A stretch of 34,881 nucleotides of DNA from an uncultured Collinsella sp. GTDB lineage: Bacteria > Actinomycetota > Coriobacteriia > Coriobacteriales > Coriobacteriaceae. Location: the NCBI GenBank assembly GCA_947001705.1, contig CAMQHT010000025.1, positions 1-34,881 on the forward strand, read 5' to 3'. This document shows, one piece after another, positions 23,533-32,100 of this stretch. Position 1 is the stretch's first letter. Every line of letters starts with the position of its first letter. The position numbers and the translations under genes are program-made. The notes under the pieces are model-generated. The model was not told the origin of the DNA and did not search any database. It saw only the letters and a program-made list of their open reading frames with translations.

Positions 23533-24341
23533 GCGCGCGCCAGCCAGTCGCGCATCTCGTCCTTAAGGCGGCTCCAAGTTGCCTGCGTGGCGGGGTCGGT
23601 AAAGGGCCGCGTGATGCCAAAAGGCGCGTCGAGCAGGCGGTAGATATCGCCCTGCTCGCGCGCCAGCGCGCGGCTCGCTGGATAGACGAGCTCAAACATA
23701 AAGCAGATGAGCCCCACCAAGAAGTCGGCGGGCTCGTCGCGTTCATCGCGTGCGACGCAGCGGTGCTCGTCAAAGGCGGCAAGTGTCGGCGACGAGAAAC
23801 GGCTGCCGAGAAACGTCTTCTCGTCCACCTTGAGGATAGTGTCGACAGTGCTGTCGGCGATGGCGCGCATAATGTCGATCTTGTCGCCATCGCGCACGAT
23901 ATCGCAGAAGCTCCGCGTGCGCTCGTCGAGCTGCGCGGGTAGACGGAAATCGCTGTGATAGGCAATGCTCGCTCGGATGAGCTCATCTTCTGCCGGGTCA
24001 TCGATAAAGTCGCGAATGCTCGTTACGGCGGGTGCATCGGCGGGATTCTCGCCAAAGAGGACCTCGATGCCCAGCGCCGCATGGCTCATGCTCTCGGCGT
24101 CCTTAAAGGTGTCCCAGCGTCGCAGCTGCTCAAAGCGGCCCATATCGTGTAGCAGGCCGCAAAGCCATGCCAGGTCAATATCTTCTGACGACCAGCCCTG
24201 CTCGCGCGCTACGGCATCGCATGCCTCGGCCACGTGGTACGTATGCTCGATTTTGAGCGCGATGCGTGGGTTGGTGGCGTCGTAGGCATCGGTGTAGCTT
24301 TTGAAGGCCGCGCGCGCCCGGTCTCGATCGATAGCTGTCAT
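23529..24341 (-). CDS. HD-domain metal-dependent phosphohydrolase
   Basis: 270 aa with an HD-domain pattern: H36 in EHTYHVAEA, then the H65-D66 pair in CGLLHDMGRF, and later SIAYHSDFRLP and DGDKIDIMRAI, which supply the remaining metal ligands. HD enzymes hydrolyse phosphate esters of nucleotides or other substrates; the specific substrate is not evident. The ATG at 24341 has an AGGAAG ribosome site. It overlaps the end of etfA by 4 bp on the opposite strand and is divergent from azlC. Confidence 0.82.
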   Translation of the reverse strand: MTAIDRDRARAAFKSYTDAYDATNPRIALKIEHTYHVAEACDAVAREQGWSSEDIDLAWLCGLLHDMGRFEQLRRWDTFKDAESMSHAALGIEVLFGENPADAPAVTSIRDFIDDPAEDELIRASIAYHSDFRLPAQLDERTRSFCDIVRDGDKIDIMRAIADSTVDTILKVDEKTFLGSRFSSPTLAAFDEHRCVARDERDEPADFLVGLICFMFELVYPASRALAREQGDIYRLLDAPFGITRPFTDPATQATWSRLKDEMRDWLARA

Positions 24342-24370
24342 AATGACTTCCTAAAAAGTTGTGTCTTTCG

Positions 24371-24410
24371 ATCCGGTGGCAATTGTAGGTGAACTCGGTT
24401 GCTGCCGGAT
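24371..24410. promoter_or_regulatory. Inverted repeat around the HD-gene promoter
   Basis: Arms ATCCGGTGGCAA (24371-24382) and TTGCTGCCGGAT (24399-24410) match at 11 of 12 positions around 16 bp. The spacer contains TACAAT on the minus strand (24382-24387), a good -10 for the HD gene. The arrangement looks like an operator straddling the promoter in the divergent HD/azlC region. It could equally form a hairpin. Confidence 0.45.
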
Positions 24411-24467
24411 GATGATTCTGCCGTGTCGCTACATGCGGCTCGGAGACCTTGTCAGGATGAGAAACGT

Positions 24468-25160
24468 ATGGTGCTCAAAATCGTTAGAACCGTCTGGCCA
24501 GTGATGCTTACCTATGTTGCAATAGGCGCGCCGTGCGGAATGATCATGGGGCAGACGGGAATGGAGCCCTGGATGGTCTTTGCTCTAAGCAGTACGTTTG
24601 TGACGGGCAGCGGCCAGTTTATGATCTGCAACCTGTGGCTGGCGGGTGTGCCTGCAGCATTGATCGTCGCGAGCGTCGCCGCAATCTCCTCGCGCTTTGC
24701 GCTTTACTCGGCATCGATCGCACCGCATCTGAGGGGTGCCTCGAAGCGTCAGACGCTGGCTGTTGCCGCGACACTTACCGAGGAGGCATATGGCATCTCG
24801 CTTGCCAAGTTGGTTGAAGGGGAGGATTGGGGCCCGCGCGAGTCCTTTGTGCTCAACGTAATCCTCATCGCAACATGGGGCGTTTCGTGTACGATGGGCG
24901 CCATCGTCGGCGCCGTTGTCGATGTTCCCACCGCCATTGCAGCCTTTGTCTGCACCTCGCTCTTTATCTGCCTGCTCTTTTCGCAGCGGCTGTCGCGCGG
25001 TAACGTTGTCGCGGCGGTTTCGGGCGCGGTGTCCGTCGCCGTATGCAAGTTCTTGGGCCTCGCGAATATTGCCGTGCCGGCAAGCGTCGTGGTCGGCATT
25101 GCCATTGCGCTGGCGTGCGATGCTGTATTTGACGGAAGAGGTGCCCGCGATGCCCGCTAA
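24468..25160 (+). CDS. azlC: AzlC-family branched-chain amino acid exporter, large subunit
   Basis: 230 aa, start at ATG 24468 (weak AGGA upstream); the longer frame encodes a polar leader unlike AzlC. The opening LPVMLTY-type segment (WPVMLTYVAIGAPCGMIMGQTG) and the SSTFVTGSGQFMICNLWLAG block are typical of AzlC. Several membrane helices are evident. AzlC pairs with the small AzlD to export branched-chain amino acids and analogues. The azlD start lies inside this gene's 3' end (11-bp overlap), confirming the operon. Confidence 0.87.
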   Translation: MVLKIVRTVWPVMLTYVAIGAPCGMIMGQTGMEPWMVFALSSTFVTGSGQFMICNLWLAGVPAALIVASVAAISSRFALYSASIAPHLRGASKRQTLAVAATLTEEAYGISLAKLVEGEDWGPRESFVLNVILIATWGVSCTMGAIVGAVVDVPTAIAAFVCTSLFICLLFSQRLSRGNVVAAVSGAVSVAVCKFLGLANIAVPASVVVGIAIALACDAVFDGRGARDAR

Positions 25161-25473
25161 CGAGTTCTTGGTTCTGTGGCTGTCGTCGTGGGCTGCTATC
25201 GCGTTCTTTCGCATCGCGCCGGCGTTCGCCTTGCGCGGGCGGACCCTGTCGCCCCGCATTACCGAGGCCCTGGGCTATATCCCGCCCGCTGCCTTTGCCG
25301 CGCTGGTCGCCAACGACTTGGTGAACCCCGGCGCGTTCGACGCGGGACTCTGGCCTGCCTTGGTTCCCTGGATTGCGGCCACCGGCGTCGTGGCGGTGGC
25401 AATCAAGACAAAGTCGATGTTGTGGTGCTGCGTTTCGGGCATCGTGTTCTATATCGTTTTGAGCCTCGTATAG
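25150..25473 (+). CDS. azlD: AzlD-family small subunit of branched-chain amino acid exporter
   Basis: 107 aa with three to four hydrophobic helices. It has the AzlD pattern of a short N-terminal helix followed by LGYIPPAAFAALVANDL and a C-terminal helix (SMLWCCVSGIVFYIVLSLV). It starts at ATG 25150 inside the azlC 3' end in another frame, so translation is coupled. It is the accessory partner of AzlC in the membrane. Confidence 0.85.
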   Translation: MPANEFLVLWLSSWAAIAFFRIAPAFALRGRTLSPRITEALGYIPPAAFAALVANDLVNPGAFDAGLWPALVPWIAATGVVAVAIKTKSMLWCCVSGIVFYIVLSLV

Positions 25474-25614
25474 GAGCAGGACGCGTTATCGTCCCGGCCT
25501 AACGAATCGAATTTCTCACCGAGGCGGTCTGCTTCTTCTGGTACCATGGTCAAACTTTACTGTAGCAAAGCGTGACGTGGGCTTTTGTTCTGCGTCAGCG
25601 GAAATGGGGGTTTC

Positions 25615-26637
25615 ATGGCACAGGAAGCGACCGCCAGCGAGCAAAAGAAATTCAAGGTACCGCGCATCCCGGGCGACATCATGATCTATCCGATGATCGT
25701 CGGCCTTTTGCTCAATACCTTCTGCCCGCAGGTCTTTGAGGTCGGCGGCTTCTTTACGGCTGCCTGCCGCGGCGGCTCCAACACCATCGTTGCCGCGATC
25801 TTGCTGTTCGTGGGCGCCGGCATCAGCTTTAAGTCCACGCCGGGCGCCATCAAGACCGGCATCGTCGTGCTGATTCCTAAGCTTGTAGTGGCAGCCGCGC
25901 TGGGTCTGGGCGTCGCGTACTTCTTTAACGATAACTTTTTAGGCCTGAGCTCGGTTTCCATCATCGGCGGCATTACGTTTTGCAACATGGCGCTCTATAC
26001 GGGCATCATGGGCGAGTTCGGCGATGAGTCCGAGCAGGGCGCTGTCGGTATCCTGTTCTTTACGGCCGGCCCCGCCGTCACGATGATCATCCTTGGTGTT
26101 TCGGGTCTCGCCAACATCCCCGTCGGCACCATCATCGGATCCATCCTGCCGCTTGTTATCGGCATGGTCCTGGGCAACTTGTTCCCGTTTATCAAGAACC
26201 TGCTGGTTCCCGGCGCCAATCCCGCGATCGCTGTAATTGGTTTTCAGCTCGGTGCGTCCATGAGCCTTTCGAGCTTCATCGCCGGTGGCATTTCGGGCAT
26301 CCTGCTGGGCCTCATCACGCTCTTTATCGTCGGTCCCATTACCTTTGCCTTCGAGCGCCTGTGTGGCGGCAATGGTAAGGCGGCTGTGGCATGTTCCACC
26401 ATTGCCGGCACGGCCATGACCACGCCGGTCGCCCTCGCCGAGGTCGCTCCGCGCTATGCCGAGCTTGCGCCCACCGCGTATGCGCAGATCGCCACTGCCG
26501 TCATCATCACGGCAATCATGGCCCCGATTCTGACCGGCTGGGTCGATAAGAAGTTCTGCCAGGGCAAGGAGGACCTGTCGCCTGCCGGTGTCGAGGCCAT
26601 CGAAGAGGCTGTCGCGACCGACATCGATGGCGAGTAG
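25615..26637 (+). CDS. kdgT: 2-keto-3-deoxygluconate permease family transporter
   Basis: 340 aa. Start at ATG 25615 (GGGGG upstream), giving the KdgT-like opening VPRIPGDIMIYPMIVGLLLNTF and then VGGFFTAACRGGSNTIVAAILLFVGAG. About ten hydrophobic helices follow, with a conserved GTAMTTPVALAEVAPRYAELAPTA block near the end. KdgT of enterobacteria takes up 2-keto-3-deoxygluconate by proton symport. No kdgK or kdgA is nearby, so the true substrate here may differ. The gene appears to be transcribed alone. Confidence 0.82.
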   Translation: MAQEATASEQKKFKVPRIPGDIMIYPMIVGLLLNTFCPQVFEVGGFFTAACRGGSNTIVAAILLFVGAGISFKSTPGAIKTGIVVLIPKLVVAAALGLGVAYFFNDNFLGLSSVSIIGGITFCNMALYTGIMGEFGDESEQGAVGILFFTAGPAVTMIILGVSGLANIPVGTIIGSILPLVIGMVLGNLFPFIKNLLVPGANPAIAVIGFQLGASMSLSSFIAGGISGILLGLITLFIVGPITFAFERLCGGNGKAAVACSTIAGTAMTTPVALAEVAPRYAELAPTAYAQIATAVIITAIMAPILTGWVDKKFCQGKEDLSPAGVEAIEEAVATDIDGE

Positions 26638-26682
26638 CAATCGATACCCATCAATGATTCCGGCGTGCAACTCGCGCCGTTT

Positions 26683-26726
26683 GAGCGCCCGAACGAGAGC
26701 TGTCTTGCAGTGACGTTCGGTCGCTC
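26683..26726 (+). terminator. Long hairpin after kdgT
   Basis: Stem GAGCG-c-CCGAACG (from 26683) pairs with CGTTCGG-t-CGCTC (ending 26726), with a further short AGCTG/CAG stem inside. It is followed by TGCTATTATT, a weak T-rich run. It may terminate kdgT, but it overlaps the -35 region of the next gene's putative promoter, so it could also regulate that gene. Confidence 0.45.
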
Positions 26727-26735
26727 TGCTATTAT
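26705..26735 (+). promoter_or_regulatory. Putative promoter of the GGDEF gene
   Basis: TTGCAG (26705-26710) and TGCTATTAT (extended -10, TATTAT at 26730-26735) are 19 bp apart. The leader of roughly 85 nt contains two small inverted repeats (CCCCTGCGGAGTAGGGG near 26745, and GCCCA/TGGGC near 26770-26788). No known riboswitch was recognised. Confidence 0.45.
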
Positions 26736-26825
26736 TCCCCTTACCCCTGCGGAGTAGGGGGTGTTTGTTGCCCAGATTCGAATTGGGCGATTCTGGCCAC
26801 TTGGATATTGAAGGGAGGGCGTCTA

Positions 26826-27968
26826 GTGGTAAAGGCACTCAAGATCGAGATATTCCTGCTGTGCATGATTATTCTTATCGGACTTGCCGTACGAAGCCGT
26901 CGCTCCCTGTTCTCGAGCACCCAGCAGCTTTTGTTTAGCATGCTGGGCTACACGTCTGCTGCCTACATTTTCTTCGATATGATCTGGACGCTCTCGGACG
27001 GCGTGAGCACTCCTGTAGGCATCACGGCCAACTGGATTTCCAACGCGGTTTCGTTTTCGCTGTTCGCCATCGCGTGCCTCATTTGGTTTTTCTATTCCGA
27101 GACGATGCAGGGCTCACGGCTCCTGACCACGCCCTATAGGGTGGTACTTTTAACGTTGCCAACCGCATTGGTGGTCGTTCTGGCATTTACCAGCTACTGG
27201 ACGCACGCTATGTTCTATATCGATGCGCGGGGCGTATATCGTCGCGGAGCGCTTTATATGATTCAGCCTATCGTTAGCTACTGCTACGTCATATATACGT
27301 CCTTGCATGCCTTTATTCAGGCTCGAAAAGTCGAAAGCCTGCAAAAGAAGGCCATTTATCGCACCCTCGCCTTTTTTGCGGTTCCCGCTCTGGTGGGCGG
27401 TACCTTTCAGATCGTATACTCGGTGCCTGGCCTTTGTGTCGGCATAATGATTAGCATGTTGCTGCTCTATATCATCTGCCAGGAGCAACTGATCTCGACT
27501 GACCCGTTGACTGGACTCAACAACCGCAACCGTTTTGAGACCTATATGCTGTCGCTCTTTTCAAATGTGGATCAGGCCGAAGATGTATATCTGCTTATGA
27601 TGGACGCTGACGGCTTTAAGCAGATTAACGATCGCTATGGACATGTGGAGGGCGACCATGCTCTTCAGGTAATATCCGCTGCGCTCAAAGAGGTCTGCTC
27701 GGCGTCTGGTGGCTTTATCGCGCGTTATGGTGGCGATGAGTTCGTGGTGCTCCAAAAGGCAGCGGCGGAACAGGATATCATGCATCTGTGCGCGACAATC
27801 AACGACGAGCTCGCGCATGCCGAGGTGCCGTATGCATTGCGGATGTCCATCGGTTGCGCGCGGGTCGGCGATAGTGTTGATACCTGGCAAGACTTACTTC
27901 GCGCTGCCGATGCGGAGCTCTACCGCGTCAAGGCCGAGAAAAAGAAAGCCGGCATCCAGATACGCTAG
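26826..27968 (+). CDS. Membrane GGDEF protein (diguanylate cyclase)
   Basis: 380 aa. Start at GTG 26826, with GGGAGGG 6 nt upstream; a TTG at 26808 would put the ribosome site inside the gene. Residues 1-220 hold about six or seven hydrophobic helices without a recognised sensor family. The GGDEF domain begins at DPLTGLNNRNRF (226-237), includes MDADGFKQINDRYGHVEGD and has an intact RYGGDEF active site (GGDEF at 302-306). The RxxD inhibitory site normally five residues before GGDEF is absent (SGGFIARY), so product inhibition may be lost. The enzyme should make cyclic di-GMP from GTP at the membrane. No EAL or PilZ gene is nearby. Confidence 0.9.
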   Translation: MVKALKIEIFLLCMIILIGLAVRSRRSLFSSTQQLLFSMLGYTSAAYIFFDMIWTLSDGVSTPVGITANWISNAVSFSLFAIACLIWFFYSETMQGSRLLTTPYRVVLLTLPTALVVVLAFTSYWTHAMFYIDARGVYRRGALYMIQPIVSYCYVIYTSLHAFIQARKVESLQKKAIYRTLAFFAVPALVGGTFQIVYSVPGLCVGIMISMLLLYIICQEQLISTDPLTGLNNRNRFETYMLSLFSNVDQAEDVYLLMMDADGFKQINDRYGHVEGDHALQVISAALKEVCSASGGFIARYGGDEFVVLQKAAAEQDIMHLCATINDELAHAEVPYALRMSIGCARVGDSVDTWQDLLRAADAELYRVKAEKKKAGIQIR

Positions 27969-27977
27969 GAAAAGGGT

Positions 27978-27993
27978 CGCACGCTTGCGTGCG
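27978..27993. repeat. GC-rich palindrome after the GGDEF gene
   Basis: CGCACGC and GCGTGCG (27978-27984 and 27987-27993) flank TT, forming a tight hairpin 10 bp past the GGDEF stop. No U tract follows. It lies in the 99-bp gap between this gene and the convergent EamA gene. Confidence 0.45.
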
Positions 27994-28067
27994 TGGCGGC
28001 CCTCAGCTCATCGATGTATTCCATTAAGCTAAAGTGTGCAAACGCCCTCCCTAAAAAGGTGAGCTCG

Positions 28068-29003
28068 CTAGGCTTTTTTGGGTTTGTTGACGATGATGAT
28101 GCCGCCGCAGACCAACAACAGGGCAACGATGACGGTAACGGGGCTCGTGCCAGCGCCCTCGCCGAGCAGCAGTGCGCTCAACAGCACGCCAAAGACCGGG
28201 TTCATAAAGCCAAAGACCGACACGCGGCTGACGGGGTTGACGGCGAGCAGGCGGGACCACAGCGAGTACGCGACGGCGGAGATAAGCGCCATGTAGATGA
28301 TGAGCGCGATGGCGGGGGCGACTTCGGTGGGGGACAATGTGCCGCCCATCAAAAAGCCGATGGCGGTGAGGACCAGGCCGCCGACTAAAAACTGCCAGCC
28401 GGCAAGCAAAACACCGTCGTGCTTGCGCGAGAAGATGCCGATCAGGCAGGTCGAAAGAGCGCCCGCGACAGTGGAGGCTAGGATAAAGCCCTCGCCATCG
28501 AGCGTGAAGCCAAAGGTGCCATCTGCGCCCGAAAGGTTGACAAGCGCGACGCCGGCAAAGCCCAACACGCAGCCAAGCACCTTGGCCGTATTGAGCTTCT
28601 CGGTGCGAAATGCCAGGGCGGCAAAGAGGATTGCGAGGAAGTTGGCGCTGGCCTCGATGATGGAGCTCGACATGGCACTGGCGCGCGAGAGTCCCAGGTA
28701 GAAAAAGAAGTACTGCCCGATAGTCTGGAAGAGCGACAAGACAAAGATGGGCTTGATGTCGCGCGCTTGCGGTACGAGGGGGCGGCGTTGGGCCGCGCTC
28801 ATTCCAACGATAACCAGGACGCCGGCAAGCGTAAAGCGTAAACCTGCAAAGAGCAGCTGCGAAGCGCTATCGTGCGCCGGGATACCAAAGAGTGCGTAGC
28901 CGATCTTGATGCAGGGAAAGGCCGATCCCCAGAGTGCACAGCAAACAAGACAGCCCAGGATGAGTCCGGGCAGGGTGGCGAGATACGGCTTGCGGCTTTC
29001 CAT
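28068..29003 (-). CDS. EamA (DMT superfamily) transporter
   Basis: 311 aa. Start at ATG 29003 with AGGAAGG upstream; the longer frame runs back through the purL terminator and is unlikely. Ten hydrophobic helices in two EamA repeats are visible: LPGLILGCLVCCALWGSAFPCIKIGYALF opens the first, and VAGALSTCLIGIFSRK with AVAYSLWSRLLAVNPVSRVSVFGFMNPVFGVLLSALLLGE forms the second. DMT transporters export or import metabolites; the substrate is unknown. It converges with the GGDEF gene and is separated from purL upstream by a terminator. Confidence 0.88.
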   Translation of the reverse strand: MESRKPYLATLPGLILGCLVCCALWGSAFPCIKIGYALFGIPAHDSASQLLFAGLRFTLAGVLVIVGMSAAQRRPLVPQARDIKPIFVLSLFQTIGQYFFFYLGLSRASAMSSSIIEASANFLAILFAALAFRTEKLNTAKVLGCVLGFAGVALVNLSGADGTFGFTLDGEGFILASTVAGALSTCLIGIFSRKHDGVLLAGWQFLVGGLVLTAIGFLMGGTLSPTEVAPAIALIIYMALISAVAYSLWSRLLAVNPVSRVSVFGFMNPVFGVLLSALLLGEGAGTSPVTVIVALLLVCGGIIIVNKPKKA

Positions 29004-29028
29004 GATGTCCTTCCTACATGCGCGAAGC

Positions 29029-29066
29029 AAAAAAAGAACCCGCCACCGGATGTGTCGGTGGCGGGT
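29029..29066 (-). terminator. Rho-independent terminator of purL
   Basis: Arms ACCCGCCACCG (29038-29048) and CGGTGGCGGGT (29056-29066) are perfectly complementary around a 7-nt loop and are followed on the minus strand by TTCTTTTTTT. It sits 38 bp past the purL stop and before the EamA gene, so the two are transcribed separately. Confidence 0.88.
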
Positions 29067-29103
29067 GTTGTTACCCGAAGGGATTGTACCCGATGGGAAA
29101 GGT

Positions 29104-32100
29104 TTAGGCGAAGTAGGCCACGCCGCTCTCAAAGATCGGCATGAACTTATCGCCGGGGACATGCTCGGGCACGTTGCGGTACAGGTTGTCGCCGCGGCGC
29201 TCGGCATGACCCATCTTGCCCAGGACGCGGCCGTCGGGGCTCGTGATGCCCTCGATGGCGAGTGCGGAGCCGTTGGGGTTGACGGAGAGATCCATGCTGG
29301 GCTTGCCGTCCTCGCCCACGTACTGCGTGGCGACCTGGCCGTTGGCGATCAGCTGGGCGAGCACTTCGTCATTGGCGACAAAGCGGCCCTCGCCGTGGCT
29401 GATGGCGACGGTGTAGGGGTCGTCCAGGCTGCACTGCGACAGCCACGGGGACAGGTTGGACGAGATGCGGGTGCGCACCAGGCGGCTCTGATGGCGACCG
29501 ATGGTGTTGAACGTCAACGTGGGCGCATCGGGCGTGGCATCGACGATGTCGCCGTAGGGCACCAGGCCGAGCTTGATCAGGGCCTGGAAGCCGTTGCAGA
29601 TGCCCAGCATCAGGCCATCGCGGGCCTTGAGCAGGTCGCGGACTGCCTCGGTGACCTCGGGAGCGCGGAAGAACGCCGTGATGAACTTGGCGGAGCCATC
29701 GGGCTCGTCGCCGCCCGAGAAGCCGCCGGGGATCATGACGATCTGGCTCTGGCGAATACGGCGGGCGAGCTCGTGGGTGCTCTCGGCGACGGCCTCGGGC
29801 GTGAGGTTGTTGATCACGAAGGTGTCGGCCTCGGCACCGGCGGCACGGAAGGCGCGGGCGCTGTCGTACTCGCAGTTGTTACCGGGGAACACGGGGATGA
29901 TCACGCGCGGGCGGGCGATCTTGGCGCCGCCGTACACGTGGATATCCTTGGCGCGGAAGTCGATGGTCTCGACCTCGGGGGTCTCGCCGGCGCTGCGGTA
30001 GGCGAAGACGCCCTCGATGCCGCTCTCCCAGGCTTCCTGGAGCTTGGCGAGCTCGATGACCTCGGAGCCGGTGTCGATGACATAGCCCTCGACGGTGGTG
30101 CCCAGGGGCTCGACGACAACGCCGTCGGCGACCTCGGGCAGCTCGGCGTCCTCGGCGAGCTCGACGATAAAGCTGCCGTAGAGCGGGGTGAAGAGGCTCT
30201 CTACGTCTACATCCTCGGCAAGCTCGATACCGATCTGGTTACCGACGCACATCTTAAAGAGGCTCTCGGCGCCGCAGCCGTAGCCGGGCGTGGAGATGGC
30301 CAGGGCGTTGCCGGTAGCAGTGAGCGCCTCGACGGCGTCAAACGCCGCGAGCAGCTGCTGAGCGTCGGGGCGGTAGTCCTGGCCATAGGTGGCGGGGGCG
30401 ATGCGGACGACGCGGTGCGTGAGGCCCTTGAACTCGGGCGAGACAGCGCGGGCGGCCTTGCCCACGGCGACAGCGAAGCTGATCAGGGTCGGCGGAACGT
30501 TGAGCTCGCCGGTCTCGTCCTCAAACGAGCCGCTCATGGAATCCTTGCCACCGATGGCGCCGGCACCCAGGTCGACTTGGGCCATGAGGGCGCCCAAGAC
30601 GGCTGCCGTGGGCTTGCCCCAGCGCTCGGCCTCGGTGCGCAGACGCTCGAAGTACTCCTGGAAGGAGAGATAGGCGCGCTTGTGCTCAAAGCCGGCGGCA
30701 ACGAGCTTGGCAATGGACTCGACCACGGACAGGTAGGCGCCCGCAAACTGGTCGGCCTCCATCAGATAGGGGTTGAAGCCCCATGCCATGGCACTCGCCG
30801 TGGTGGTCTCGCCGTCCACGGGGAACTTGGCGACCATGGCCGAGCTGGGGGTGAGCTGCGTCTTGCCGCCAAAGGGCATGAGCACGGTCGCGGCGCCGAT
30901 GGTGGAGTCGAAGCGCTCGGAAAGACCCTTGTTGGAAGCGACGTTGAGGTCGGTGACAAGCGAGGTCATGCGCTCGGCGAGCGTGGTGCCGGCCCAGCTG
31001 GGCTGCCACACGCTACGGGCGCACACGTGGGCGACCTGGTGCTTGGGTGCGCCGTTGGAGTTGAGGAACTCGCGGGACAGGTCGACGATGGCGACGCCGT
31101 TCCAGGCCATGCGCATGCGCGGCTCGGCGGTAACCTCGGCGATAACGGTTGCCTCCAGGTTCTCCTCGGCGGCGTAGCCCATGAACTCCTCGACGTCACC
31201 GTCGGCGACGGCGCAAGCCATGCGCTCCTGGGACTCGGAAATGGCGAGCTCGGTGCCATCCAGGCCGTCGTACTTCTTGGTCACGGTGTCAAGGTCGACA
31301 TACAGGCCGTCGGCAAGCTCACCCACGGCGACCGAGACGCCGCCGGCGCCAAAGTCGTTGCAGCGCTTGATCAGACGGCAGGCGTCGCCGCGGCGGAACA
31401 GACGCTGCAGCTTGCGCTCGACCGGGGCGTTGCCCTTCTGGACCTCGGCACCCGAGGTCTCGATGGACTCGGTGTTCTGGGTCTTTGAGGAGCCGGTAGC
31501 GCCACCGATGCCGTCACGGCCGGTGCGGCCGCCCAGCAGGATGATCTTGTCGGTGGGGGCGGGGCACTCGCGACGAACGTGGTTTGCCGGGGTGGCGCCC
31601 ACGACGGCGCCAACTTCCATGCGCTTGGCCACGTAACCGGGGTGATAGAGTTCATTAACCTGACCGGTGGCAAGGCCGATCTGGTTGCCGTAGCTGGAGT
31701 AGCCGGCGGCAGCGGTGGTCACGAGCTTGCGCTGCGGCAGCTTGCCCTCGAGCGTCTCGGAAACCGGGACGGTGGGGTCGCCGGCGCCGGTGACGCGCAT
31801 GGCCTGGTACACATAGCTGCGGCCCGAGAGCGGGTCGCGGATAGCGCCGCCCACGCAGGTGGCGGCACCGCCGAAGGGCTCGATCTCGGTCGGGTGGTTG
31901 TGGGTCTCGTTCTTAAACAGGAACAGCCAGTCCTGGTCCTCGCCGTCGACATCGACCTTCACCTTGACGGTGCAGGCGTTGATCTCCTCGGACTCATCGA
32001 CATCGGTCATGATGCCGGTCTTCTTAAGATACTTGGCGCCGATGGTGCCCATGTCCATGAGGCAGACGGGCTTGGCGTCGCGGCCGAGTTCGTGGCGCAT

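Noticed and set aside
28906..31488. 860-aa plus-strand ORF
   Set aside because: It lies antisense to the well-supported purL gene, has low-complexity Gly/Ala/Val/Asp/Leu content and matches no family; it is a high-GC shadow frame.
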